NCBI GenBank assembly: GCA_037975125.1
Contig: JAJQOW010000021.1
Coordinates: 1,481,001-1,545,000 of the forward strand
DNA: 64,000 nt
DNA from: Latrodectus hesperus
Taxonomy: Eukaryota; Arthropoda; Arachnida; Araneae; Theridiidae
Reading direction: 5' to 3'
How positions within the stretch are numbered: position 1 is the first letter of the stretch; each line of letters begins with the position of its first letter. This document shows, piece after piece, positions 48,958-61,850 of the stretch. Below the pieces are notes generated by a model. It did no database searches and was not told the DNA's origin. It worked only from the letters and a program-made list of their open reading frames with translations. The position numbers were made by a program, and so were the translations under genes.

Positions 48958-50754
48958 CAAATTTTTTTTATAAAAACCTATATGAATATTCAATACTTCT
49001 AAGTATTACAATAAAATATCAAATTTTAAAAATTAACTTTGTGAAGATATATATTAAATTTTGTAATTAATCATTAGAATCTACTACATTTTTATAAAAT
49101 ATTAAGTTACCTTTTCTTAAGTAATTTAAAAATATAATTTTTTTTATTTGTCTTACAATTTATAAATGCAATTATTTATTCAATTTATTCACATTTTTAT
49201 TGAAAAATTAAAACTACTAAACTTTTGTTGATAATTAGCTTTTACTTCTTTTATTAATTTTAAGTGAAGTACAGTTAAAAAACTAAAAAAATATGCATAA
49301 TTTTATAGGAGTGATGTTGAAATAATTCTAAATGTAGCGTGTAAAAATAATCTGATTATATATATGCATTGAAATATTATGCATATATATAGAAATTAAA
49401 TAAAAAATACGTTATTCAAAGGTATTTTAATAACACCTGAAATAATTCATATTCAAGTTACAGTTATATGTCATTTACATACATTATTATAAGTCTTATG
49501 TAAGAAATTTAATAAATATCCTTTTCCTATCAAAAACACTTAAAATTATAAAAGTTTATAATTTTACTTCCCCATAATGAACTGTACGCTAACATTGATG
49601 AAAAATAATTTCACTCGCTTATTTTAAAAGTTTTCATTAAATGCAATAAATCTGTATTAAGAAATTATAAATGCGATTAAAAAATATTATAGTAATAGAA
49701 TTTACAAAAACAAATCATATCTTTGCATTGCTTTTAGTTTTTAATCAAGGTATTTCTATAAAATCATTTAAGCATTTTTAGACCAATTAGAGTTAACAGT
49801 ATAGAGCAATCAAAGTAATTTCATTCTACAGATAATCGTAAAAGTGTTAAAAACAGCACTTCTCATTTTCTATTCCAACCCATTTGCAGCATATTCATGT
49901 ATGTGAGCGTGTATATGAGTGTTTCAGATATTTCCCTTAAGTGCTTTTCTCCAGGTTTAAATTATAATAGTTTAAAAAAAAACAAATTTAAAAAAATGAT
50001 AAACCTCGGAGTTATCTTAAATAACTATTGCGAATTTCAATTTCTGTAGCTAGTCGTATATTGTAAATAAGTATGTTAGTAATTGATACTTAAGTAAACT
50101 GTTATAGACTTAATTACTTATTTAAAATTGTGGTTTCTTAACGTTGCATTATAATACTGATATTAGGTTCTTAAAATTTGCTAAACATTCTTTCTTAACA
50201 AAGTTAAATTTACTTGATTTATCGTCTTTTTATATAGCTTATTTTAAAATTAAAAGCTCATTTCAAAAAAAATTTTGTTAATTAAATTAAAAGATCCTAA
50301 AATATAGCTATTAGATTAAAAATGTATACTTTTAAATTAAGGAAATACATGATAATAAAAGTATTCAAAATTATAAATTGATATTTTATTAATTTTAAAG
50401 TCTAAAAAATATAAAAAATATGTGGATATTACTAGTAATAAGGCAACAATTTCTTTATATTAAATTTTGATTAAATTGTATCTTGATCGAAAAATGAAGG
50501 TTATTCTAGATTATATTTATCTTGGAATGCTCTAATAAAAATTATATATTAAATGTCACTGTCAAATTTATTATTATTTTTGAAACAATCTTAAAGAAAA
50601 TTAGGAGATTAAGATGAATGAAAATTTAATATTTTCCTTGACTTTTCTTTTTTGATTTAACTCTTTGAAAAAATAATTTTTTTATACAAGTATTCAACAA
50701 TTTTAGATACATTTGGAATTTACAATTCCAACCTTTAATTAAAATATATAAATT
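48958..50754. other. AT-rich non-coding stretch
   Basis: No feature supported over 1.8 kb. Confidence 0.5.
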
Positions 50755-51305
50755 GCTTACCATTATAAGAAAAATATAAAAAATGCTTACAAATATATAA
50801 ATAATATTTTTTACTATCTTATTTATGCACCAACAAAAGCAATAATTTTTAATAGAAGTGTTAGGCTGATGTGCGTTTTTATTTTATTATTGAGCATTCT
50901 TATTTTATTTACGAAAACTCATGTAACTATTATTTCCTTTTAAAAATATGATTTAAAAGAAAAATAAATTCTCTGAACTCCATTCTAATGCTAACCAATC
51001 TATAATGCTAACTATTATACATATTTTAAGAAATTAAAATATACAAAATGGTTAAAATATATAAAAATGTGGTTAAAATATATAAAATACTTTTAAGAAA
51101 AACATAAAAAATGCATACAAATATATATATATATATATTTTTACTGCCTTACTTATGTACTAACAAAAGCAATTTTTAATAGATGTGTTAGATTGATTCA
51201 TATATTGTGCGTTTTTATTTTAATTGCGAAAAAATTCATGTAACAATTATTTCCTTTTAAATATAAAATTTACGAGAAAAATAGATTCTATCAGCTCTAT
51301 TTCAC
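50755..51305. repeat. Imperfect tandem duplication, offset about 328 bp
   Basis: The blocks AAAAATGC(T/A)TACAAATATATA, ACCAACAAAAGCAAT/ACTAACAAAAGCAAT, GTGCGTTTTTATTTTA and TCATGTAACTATTATTTCC/TCATGTAACAATTATTTCC recur about 328 bp apart. Copies are diverged, and an (AT)n run has grown in the second at 51121-51138. Confidence 0.6.
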
Positions 51306-52159
51306 TATTAAAAATCTCTATTAATACTTACAAAATTTAAAATTTACTAATTTTTAGGTAAACACATTTTTTTCCTCTAAACTTAACAATTCGAAATATA
51401 CATATTAATTTTTCTGTATAATATATAAGCCGCGTATTATCCAATTACTCAAATTTATTGAAAAAAATATATACTTATAATTTCATATTTAGTCAAAAAA
51501 GAACTCTGTTATTTTAATATTTATTTTTAAGTGATTAAATAAAACTAGTTGATGCTAAAACTAGTTAAAGTCATCAAAAATAAAAAAACATTTTATAATT
51601 TAAACATTTTTCTGCAACAGACTTTTAAGAACTTAATCTGAAAGCTGTTTAGTTGATGAAACATATCATCAAACTTCCATCCAAGCATTAAGGTGAACAG
51701 GAAAATCCGTTTGGTGAATCAGTTGTCTCCAATTAAAAGCAAATGCTTAAATGGGAGCAGAGTTTGAAACTAGACCCTGTTTCAACTACTCAAACTTAAA
51801 TTATTTTCATTCAACTGTGTATTCGAATTTAATTGATCATTATTTTCAGTTGAGCGATTCACATATCTTGTTTTAAGCAATCAGATAGTGACTGCTATTT
51901 TAATATTTATAATAACCCTATTTGTTTCGATGTAAGATACGATTTATTAATTGTGCACAAAAGACTCAGTGAAATAAAAGTAGGAAATCTTATTTTAACT
52001 TATCGCTTGGCGAAAGCGGTAAGAAATGGTGACATTTTATCGCCAACGTTTTTCACATGATTTTGAATATCAAGATTTCGAATATTTCGTTTTTTAACAT
52101 ATTATAGCTATGCTTTCAAGATGTTTATTTATATGTTTATGCTTAATTTATATAGTTGA

Positions 52160-52160
<1 letters not shown>
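51306..52160. other. Non-coding stretch
   Basis: No feature supported. A slightly more complex patch at 51650-51790 has no open frame. Confidence 0.45.

Positions 52161-52207
<47 letters not shown>
52161..52207. repeat. (AT)n microsatellite
   Basis: About 47 bp of alternating AT. Confidence 0.95.
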
Positions 52208-52212
<5 letters not shown>

Positions 52213-52526
52213 AATATCTAGAATATATATATAGTAGAAAGTGAAACGTAAAAATGTAAAAATGTAATATTGCTTTATAAGCCAAGTGTTCAAATATATG
52301 TGATCACTTTTAATGAAATTTCATTTCAGTTGATTGGGCAATATAGATATATCTATATATCAAGAAAAACAAATTAAAATTCAATTTTAAAATTTATTTT
52401 TTCTATAACACTTACTTGCAACATACAAGCACAAACAATTCTTAATTTACCATCTTACTTTCATATTTAGACTTAATAATTTAAATAATGAATGCACTTG
52501 TCATTCCAATTGTACTAAGAAGTATA
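52208..52526. other. AT-rich non-coding stretch
   Basis: Lies between two (AT)n tracts; nothing else recognised. Confidence 0.5.
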
Positions 52527-54108
<1,582 letters not shown>

Positions 54109-54113
54109 AAAGC

Positions 54114-54423
54114 TGTAACAACCAATCGCCAGAGAAGCGAGTGACGTCACCCATGTGACTGCTTGCGTTATTGTGTAACCTAAAACCTTTTTTTTTTTCA
54201 GTATGCATCCGGCACTCGCCGAGCAATGTTTTGATTTAGTTAAAAAATAAATATTTGAACTTCTGTTTTTCAAAGTCATTATTGATAATTTCTGTCTTCA
54301 ATTTAAATATCGCGTAGATATTTCGGCCCATAATTTTATTATGTTATGTTGAAAAGAATTCCATTTTTATACATGATCGAGAAATCGAATTCGGAATTAT
54401 TCAAATAAAAACGAAACGTAACA
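54114..54423 (+). repeat. BEL/Pao 5' LTR
   Basis: 310 bp starting TGTAACAACC and ending CGTAACA (TG...CA ends). It carries an AATAAA at about 54245. The 3' LTR is almost identical, differing by about four substitutions and two bases in a T-run. The 5-bp AAAGC at 54109-54113 is repeated at 58830-58834. Confidence 0.95.
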
Positions 54424-54427
54424 TAAG

Positions 54428-54445
54428 TGGCGCCCAACGTGGGGC
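54428..54445 (+). other. Primer-binding site
   Basis: TGGCGCCCAACGTGGGGC starts four bases after the 5' LTR. A TGG start just inside the LTR is the expected complement of a tRNA 3' CCA end. The priming tRNA was not identified. Confidence 0.7.
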
Positions 54446-54476
54446 CTGAAGATTGAAATTAAAGTTTTACTGAGGA

Positions 54477-57400
54477 ATGGATTTGTTGAAACAGAAGAGA
54501 AAAGGGCTTCGAGCATCCTTTACAGTCTGCGGGAATAAAATTCAAGAAGAATTCCTGAAACCAGAAGTAGATAAGAATGTTATTTCGGTTTTATCCGCGC
54601 AGTTAGAAGACAAATTTCAAAGATTAGAAGTTTCTCAACAAGAAGTAGAAAACGAAATTTTAATTTCAAAAGATGCGGAACGGTTATATGAAGAAGATTT
54701 CATTACAGCAGAAGAATATCGTGATAGATATATTGAATTTTTTGAAAAATGCCATAAAGTAACTATGAAAACGGAAGTCCCTCAAGATACCTCAAATAAG
54801 AAACAATTCAAGCTCCCAAAGTTAGTACTAAAGCGATTTTCTGGTGAGACTCGAGAATGGCTTGGTTTTTGGAGTCAGTTCTCCAAAATTGATGATGATG
54901 AGAAAATTCCACCAGAAGACAAGTTCCAGTATTTGCTACAGGCAATAGTGCCAGAAACGAAAGCAGCAAGATTAGTAGAAAGCTTCCCGCCAACAGCGGA
55001 TAACTATTCCAAAGTCATAGAACAGTTACAGGATCGCTTCGGGCGGAGTGATCTACTTGTCCAAGTTTATGTCAGAGACTTGTTAACTATGGTAATGAGA
55101 AATGCCTCCTTAAACCGAACTAAAGCGGATTTAGCTGTTCTTTACGATGAACTGGAATCAAAACTGCGCGCGCTGGACAGCTTAGGAAGAACCCAAGAAA
55201 AGTACGGGGACTTTTTAACTCCCCTTGTGGAATCGTGCTTGCCTGAGAGTGTCCTAATAGCTTGGGAAAGAAACAGAAGTACACTTGACGGAGGAGTACG
55301 TTCGTTAGAAAATTTGATGTCTTTTCTGAGACAAGAAGTTCAAGGACAAGAAATGGTTGTGCTCGCCCGTACCGGGTTTGGAGCTCCCCGAATCGACAAA
55401 CACAAGGAATCCCGTGAAGGGAATATTACTACGGCTGCCGCCCTTGTAAGTACATCCAAAGCAGAAAATCAAGGTAAGAGGAATTTTGATTGTCTTTTTT
55501 GCAATAAGAAACACCCCAGCCAAGATTGTTTTGCTGCTAGAAAAATGCATTTTGATCAAAAGATTAAAATTCTTAGTCAGAAAGGGGCCTGTTACTCCTG
55601 TTTGAGAACAGGATATACCTCTAAAAATTGCAGGGCTAAGGTGAAGTGTTTTCATTGTAATAAAAATCCCTGTACTCTTATGTGTTATTCAGATAAGGAG
55701 AACAGTCCTGCCAGTAAAAACGAAACTGTATCTACAACTGTATTGTCAAATAATTCTAGAGTAGAAAATGTTTATTTAATGACTCTTGTTGTTAAAGTTA
55801 TGAATCAAAAGAAACAGTGTTTAGTAAGAGCATTCTTGGACACAGGATCTCAACGTTTTTATATCAGTTCAGGAATAGTTAAACAATTAAAGTTAAAATC
55901 CAAAAGGTCATTATCTTTAATACATGGACTTTTTGGTGGTCAAGAAACAAAACCCTGTTCTCATGAAGTATACGATGTGAAAATTGCTAGTTTGAAAAAT
56001 GATTTTTCTTGTAAAATTGAGGTTTTATCTGAAAACAAAATTTGTGGTTTTGTTCCTAAACTGACTGATATGATGACTATACATGAACTGAAAGAAAAGG
56101 GGATTATATTGAGTGATTTCGAAATTTCTAATTATGATATAAATCTTTTGATTGGATCCGATGTGGCAGGAATGTTGTTAACTGGTCATTCTGTGAAGTT
56201 AGAATCAAATCTAGTTGCTATTGAAACCCGGCTGGGGTATACTGTTATTGGAAAGCAGAAAATAAATGATAGTTATGATGTAAATAATGACTCTGTTTTA
56301 TGTGCTTTATCTTTGCATGCTAATAATTTATCTGTTAGTGAATTTTGGAATCTAGAAAATCTTGGTATATTAGATCCTTCTGAAAACAGAAACATAAATA
56401 TTGTACACTCTGAGTTATTAAATGATTTTCAAGAGGATTTGGAAATACTCCCTTCTGGTAGATACCAGTTAGGTTTGCCTTTTAAAACAGATACTTCAAG
56501 TTTGCCCGATAACAAGGAACTAACTTGGAATAGACACCAAAAAATGTGTAAACGATCTAAAGATAAAAAATTAATTAAGGATTACGAAATGGTGTTTAAG
56601 GAATGGGAGTGTCTTGATATAATTGAAAGGGTACCCCAAAATGAAATTATAAGCGACAGGCAGTGTCACTATTTATCACATAGGCCTATAGTCAAAAACG
56701 AAAGCACTACTACAAAATTAAGACCAGTCTTTGATGCCTCTCATGGCAAGCCGTCCTTGAATGAACTTTTATATAAAGGGCCAAATCTCATTGAATTAAT
56801 CCCAGACCTGATTGACCAATTTCGTTCATATCCCATTGGCCTGTCTGCAGATATCGAAAAGGCTTTTTTGCAATTGTCTATTGCTCCAAGGTACAGAGAC
56901 TTTTCACGCTTTTTTATCAGTGCGAAGATGAAATGGTCATTTATAGACACTATAGAGTAGTTTTTGGGGTTACTTCCAGCCCTTTTCTCTTAGCAGCATC
57001 CATATCCCATTTGCTAAACAACACCTCTGTAGAAAACAACGAAATAATTGAAAAATTAAGAAAATCATTTTACGTAGACAATTGCCTTTCAGGTGTTTTC
57101 AACATCAAAGAACAAGAGCATTTTATTTTAACAGCTATAGAAGTACTTTCACGTAGATGTTTCAACTTGCGAGGGTGGGAGAGCAATGTCAAGTGTAAAT
57201 TCATTACGAAAAGTTCTGGCACAACCAATGTTTTGAGGATTTTATGGAATTCGGACCGTGATACTTTGAAATGTAACTGTGATATAAAGGTTGATCTTTT
57301 TGTTTTAGAAGTAGGTGGGAAAATAACTAAGAGAGTAATTTTGGCTTCGATTCAAAAGATTTTTGATCCCATTGGTTTATTGACAGCAGCAATTTTACCC

Positions 57401-58447
57401 ATAAAAATTAAATTGCAAGACATGTGGAAATTAAAACTATCCTGGGACTCTCCTTTACCCACTGAAGATCAGAATAGCTTTAAAAGATGGATTAATGATC
57501 TACATTTACTAAATAATGTTGAAATAGCCCGCTATACAGAAATTAATGACTCGACACAAATGCTTATATTCATGGATGCTAGCAAAGTAGCTTATGCCGC
57601 TTGTGTTTTCCTTAGAACTATCACTTCCAATGGAGTAAAAATTTGTCTTTTAAGAGCTAAATCACGAGTAGCTCCTTTAAAACCTATCACCATCCCAAGA
57701 TTGGAGTTATTATCCTGCACCATTGGAGTAAGATTAGCTCATTCGATCAAAACGGCCCTGAATTTAAGTAACTTAAAAACAGTACTCTCAGATTGTGAAT
57801 ATGTTATAAATGCACGTCCACTCACATATCTTTCAGAGGACTTTGAAGATCTAAAGCCTATAACACCAGCCATGATCATGTTAAACGATCCCAAGATAAA
57901 GAGTGTAACCACAGATATTGATGAAGTTGAAGCCAAGCATTTTCGAATCAGAATTAAACATCGGGCCAAAGTAACTGAGCAGTTAAAGCTGCGCTTTCGA
58001 AAGTAATACCTTGGTCAACTTATACAGCGTCTAAACAGAAGGTGTTCAACTCCAAAAATACAAGTTGGAGAAATCGTGTTAATCGGAGACGACAATAAAA
58101 AACGTTTGAACTGGCCACTTGCTAAAGTCATGCAATTGATTCCTGGCAAAGATGATATCGTCAGAACTGTGAAATTGAAAGCACAATCCGGTGTTTTAGT
58201 GCGACCTATACAGAGTATTTTTCCCCTAGAGATTTCAGCAACTACTGATAAAGAGGATGTCCCAACTACATCAAATGTGAGAAGGGATTCCTTTTCAGAT
58301 GCTGAAGGAAATGATTTGTCACCGGTATCAGAAAATGACAATTCCAGTGATTCCCTAAGAGCAATTTTGCTCAGTGATGATAAGGACTTACCAAAAACAA
58401 CCAGAACTGGACGATTAGTGAAAATTCCTCAAAAACTAAATCTGTAA
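54477..58447 (+). pseudogene. BEL/Pao gag-pol polyprotein, broken
   Basis: 54477-56960 (827 codons): DUF1759-type Gag at residues ~110-250 (LPKLVLKRFSGETREWLGFW), CCHC-like knuckles at ~339-403, a DUF1758 aspartic protease with DTGS at 455-458, and the start of reverse transcriptase (RPVFDASHGKPSLN; SADIEKAFLQL with Asp ~792). A frameshift at about 56910-56930 moves RT into 56933-58006 (RVVFGVTSSPF; YVDN at 57071-57082). RNase H has MDAS (Asp ~216) and RLELL (Glu ~258). Near 57788 the text jumps from RNase H (LKTVLSD) to the integrase C-terminal side (CEYVINARPLTY), deleting the integrase core. A TAA at 58004-58006 interrupts the last domain, which continues in frame to 58447 (VGEIVLIGDDNKKRLNWPL, DUF5641-like). 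Confidence 0.92.
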
Positions 58448-58505
58448 TCTTATAATTGTGACTAACTTTTTTCTTTTTCATTTAGGTTTTGTTTTCTCCC
58501 GAAAC

Positions 58506-58519
58506 AAAAGGTGGGAGGA
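58506..58519 (+). other. Polypurine tract
   Basis: AAAAGGTGGGAGGA lies directly upstream of the 3' LTR, the expected primer site for plus-strand DNA synthesis. Confidence 0.8.
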
Positions 58520-58521
58520 TA

Positions 58522-58829
58522 TGTAACAACCAATCGCCAGAGAAGCGAGTGACGTCACCCATGTGACTGCTTGCGTTATTGTGTAACCTAAAACCTTTTT
58601 TTTTCAGTATGCATCCGGCACTCGCCGAGCAATGTTTTGATTTAGTTAAAAAATAAATATTTGAACTTCTGTTTTTCAAAGTCATTATTGATAATTTCTG
58701 TCTTCAATTTAAATATCGCGTAGATATTTCAGCCCATAATTTTATTATGTTACGTTGAAAAGAATTCCATTTTTATTTATGATCGAGAAATCGAATTCGG
58801 AATTATTCAAATAAAAACGAAACGTAACA
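58522..58829 (+). repeat. BEL/Pao 3' LTR
   Basis: 308 bp, matching the 5' LTR from TGTAACAACC to CGTAACA. It is followed directly by the AAAGC target repeat. Confidence 0.95.
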
Positions 58830-58834
58830 AAAGC

Positions 58835-59458
58835 TTTGTTAAATTCATGTGTCACTAGTTTATTTTTAAAATTATATATTTCTTTCTATGAGATCCATAC
58901 AGTTCACTGATGCAGAAATATCCTATTGCGTATGATCATATGTAAAAAATTATGCATATTTTAATTATTCTTATTGTTAAGAATTTATTGTATTCTCCTT
59001 AAAATCACAAAAGTACATATTATATGACTTTAAATGACCGTTTACCATAATTTTATTTTTTTAATAAACTTTCACATCGATCACTTTTATTTATATAAAA
59101 AAATAAAGCTTTAAAGGTAGATATAATTTTTCTAGTTTTTCTAATAATATTTTTAGACGAATTAAAGTATATAATTATACTATTTACGCAAATTGTTTCA
59201 CTGAAATATTACACTTTGAATTTCCAGAATTATTATTACCATGACATATACTAAAAAATAGTAAAATTAACATTTAATTTACTTTAAACTTGAATTGAAA
59301 TAATCATGGAAAATTTAGTATGTTCATAGTAAATCGGTAATTAATAATATTTTATTCATGTCTTGTTTACTGCCTTACACTTTTACTTTTTATAGGTGAA
59401 GAAACTTCCGTTTGTTTTGTAATGTTAATATCACATAGAGAAAATAAGGAACTTATGC
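58835..59458. other. AT-rich non-coding stretch
   Basis: No feature supported. Confidence 0.5.
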
Positions 59459-59870
59459 AGGGTAAAAATTTACCGTACGGTCACCCTTGGCGAAATTTTC
59501 AAAAAGTCACCAAGGGTTACCGTATGACGAATTTCCGACCGGGAAAAACGGAAGGAGGAAAATGTCTGAAATAGTGACAAATACGTATTTCCTACATTGT
59601 TGGCATCTAACAATATGCTCCACTAATTTTACAAAATTTACAAAAAACGCAGATTTATACATTTTAAACATCAATGGTAAAATAACAAATTATTATGTTA
59701 AATTATCCATAAAATTTTTTGATTAAATTTTATATTAATGAATTTAAATCGGTAAATATTCATGAGAAATTAATGACAAATAGAGTTGCCGAAGTACTAG
59801 TTTGCCTAATATCCAGTAAAAATGTTCGCCAAATTTGGCGCCAAAAAGAAACGCGCTAAGGGTGACCGTA
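59459..59870. mobile_element. MITE copy 2 (GGGTGACCG ends)
   Basis: Second copy of the element at 39402. GGTAAAAATTTACCGTACGG then TCACCCTTGGCGAAATTTTC on the left; GCGCTAAGGGTGACCGTA on the right complements the TACGGTCACCCTTGGCG part. The 79-codon open frame inside is not conserved in copy 1, so it is not a gene. Confidence 0.7.
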
Positions 59871-59984
59871 GAGCAAATATGATCTCTTATGCAGTTTTAA
59901 ATTTACGTCTGAAAGGAATCTATAAGAAAGGATTAAATTTTTTCTAAGAACGGTAAGATAATAGAGATATAAGATTTGTGTTGT

Positions 59985-60342
59985 TGTTGTATCTAATCTT
60001 CCATCTTCTCCGACGGAAGTCTGACCATATCCAGGAAACTGTTGACATTAATGAAATTCAATACAAGAAATGGACAATTGTGGATATCCTCCGAGCACAG
60101 TACAAGATGTGCTGAGGTGATGCCTGTTCCTGACACCATTTGGGGCAAAGTAGAAACCGCTTGCTACCCTCAGAGTATGTAATAAATATATAACTTTCAA
60201 GTACCCACTGCCAAATAGGGACTGACACGTGTTGATCTGCCGGTTCAAGGGAGATATAGGGAAAGTCAGGTTTTTTTGCCTTTATATCACTTGTGACGCA
60301 GATAATAACCATTTTTTTGTTTTGGGCCTTTTTTTGAGAATA
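59985..60342 (-). pseudogene. Jockey-like ORF2 C-terminal fragment
   Basis: On the minus strand the frame at 60312-60058 reads ...FLLCPKWCQEQASPQHILYC, the closing C-x-H-C motif after RNase H in Jockey/RTE-type proteins. A shifted frame then gives NFINVNSFLDMVRLPSEKME and a stop, matching the usual hydrophobic C-terminus. It is the opposite orientation to the fragments at 60480-61850. Its start overlaps the left arm of the palindrome. Confidence 0.6.
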
Positions 60343-60444
60343 AGTGTTATTCCCAAAAAAAGGCCCAAAACAAAAAAATGGTTATTATCTGCGTCACAAC
60401 TGATATAAAGGCAAAAAAACTGGACTTTCCCTATATCTCCCTTG
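60246..60444. repeat. Near-perfect palindrome, 97-bp arms, 5-nt spacer
   Basis: 60246-60342 and 60348-60444 are reverse complements with about four mismatches; the spacer is AGTGT. Each arm carries the same bit of non-LTR coding sequence (VIICVT.DIKAKK.DFPYIS) in opposite directions. It can form a 97-bp hairpin. Confidence 0.93.
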
Positions 60445-60479
60445 TCCTTAATATGAATGTAATTGTAATTTAAATTCTT

Positions 60480-61850
60480 GGAATGAACTTTCCAATGTTA
60501 GTTTTCAGGATGGCATCTTTATTTCTCTTAATAAAAGCAATTGTTTCTGACTTACATAAGCAATTGGCCTTGGAAATAACCACTGAAATTCTTCCAAATT
60601 ACATCAAAATTCATTCTGATGGCAGCAAAAAGGATATACTGGCAGGCAGTGGAATATAAGATTTCTAAAAATTATATAATAAAGATATTAGCATTGGAAC
60701 TAAGATTACCATTTGATTAGCATTTTAAAGATATTAGCATTTGAACATTTCAGGAGAAAATTTTCTTTCGAATGATAGATACAAAAATGAGTGTTCAACT
60801 GGTTTTACGATGAATTTAATAAAAGATACCAATTTTGAAAAGGAATATAGTAAAAATAACAATTTTATAATGTTATATATTTATTAGGTGTCGACCGATG
60901 GCTGAGTGGTTAGCGTTCCTGATTTCTGAGCTGTGGGTCCCGGTTCAGGCATGAATGTTACTTTCTTTCTCTGTTCTCTCTGTGTTTCTCTGTCCTTTCT
61001 ATTGTGATGATGTATGAATGTGGCCCACCCTATAAATGGGTTTGTGGTGATATGGCGCGAGCAACGCTACTCGCCTCCGAGACTTGGTTCACAGGGGCCA
61101 GCTGGGTAACGACAAATGAGTAGCCTTTTTTGGCTTTGTTGTGCCAAAGGGTTGATCGCTCAAGTGTCCGTAGCGGGAAAAAATATTTATTAGGTTTATT
61201 GCTATTATTTGAGAGCAGCATTTAATGCCAAAGTTGTAGATCATTTAGCATTGCCCAAGGTGCACCGCAAGAATGTAGATCTACGTTTCACCCCATAGAT
61301 TCTACGGTTTCCCTCCTACAGATGAAGCAATGGTCATATTGTTTCATCTGAAGTTCCTGCGTCAGCTGATATTCAAGACTCATTTGGCCTACAAAAATTT
61401 CATTGAAAACATTAAGGTTGCATTGCTTTGGGTATCAGTTCACTGGAGACAACAGGGAAATGAATCACAGCTGATTTTTAGAAAAGAAAGAGAAACCAAA
61501 ATTTTACTAAAAGCTGATGAATCCAATCTTTTTTATTACACCAAATGGTTAGTTAAAAATCTTTTTGAAAAGACTTTTGGAAAAGCATACAAGAGATAAA
61601 CAAAAATAAGAAATGGATAGAGGAAATCACAAATATTCCCCTTTGGCAAAGAGACAGATTTGTTGCCATTTTTTCGCCTCGCTACTGCCACGATTGTTTC
61701 TCCAAATATCTATATCGTATGAAAATGCTCTCCTTTTTGGAAAACTGTGAAACATAAGAAAGTAAATAGACGTGAACCACTGAGTTATGGCCCTGCCCTG
61801 AACTCGATACTCTTGTGAGAGAGATACTAAAGAGATTGGCACAAGATAAA
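60480..61850 (+). pseudogene. Jockey-like RNase H domain fragments, interrupted by SINE-B
   Basis: About 60568-60657 gives an RNase H opening: IHSDGSKKDILAGSGI with the catalytic Asp of the xDGS motif, then stops. SINE-B sits at 60890-61182. The later part resumes at 61330-61599: VSVHWRQQGNES (the conserved H...GNE region), TKILLKADESNLFYYTK, and then in another frame near 61611 WIEEITNIPLWQRDRFVAIF and HDCFSKYLYRMKML, matching the usual FRL.TGHDCL..HL.RI block with damage. The middle of the domain is unrecognisable. Confidence 0.6.
60890..61182 (+). mobile_element. SINE-B copy 2
   Basis: GATGGCTGAGTGGTTAGCG head; the B-box half is shortened (GGTCCCGGTTCAGG). The body GACTTGGTTCACAGGGGCC and an A-run end match copy 1. 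An exact 13-bp target duplication, ATATTTATTAGGT, lies at 60877-60889 and 61183-61195. The insertion lies among RNase H fragments. Confidence 0.88.

Larger units (their letters stand above)
54114..58829 (+). mobile_element. BEL/Pao LTR retrotransposon, integrase core deleted
   Basis: A 4716-bp element with 310/308-bp LTRs, a primer-binding site, a polypurine tract and a 5-bp AAAGC target duplication. Gag, protease, reverse transcriptase, RNase H and the C-terminal DUF5641-like domain occur in BEL/Pao order. The central integrase zinc-binding and catalytic domains are missing. About 1-1.5% LTR divergence by eye means a recent insertion, so the deleted form was probably mobilised by proteins from an intact relative. 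Confidence 0.93.

Noticed and set aside
54477..58447. Endogenous retrovirus with an envelope gene
   Set aside because: Domain order and Gag type (DUF1759/DUF1758) are BEL/Pao. After the C-terminal DUF5641-like part only the polypurine tract and LTR follow; there is no envelope frame.
59487..59726. 79-codon open frame
   Set aside because: Inside the MITE; the homologous copy at 39402 has no matching frame.
61330..61599. 89-codon open frame as a host protein
   Set aside because: Contains HWRQQGNES and TKILLKADESN, recognisable as Jockey-like RNase H.
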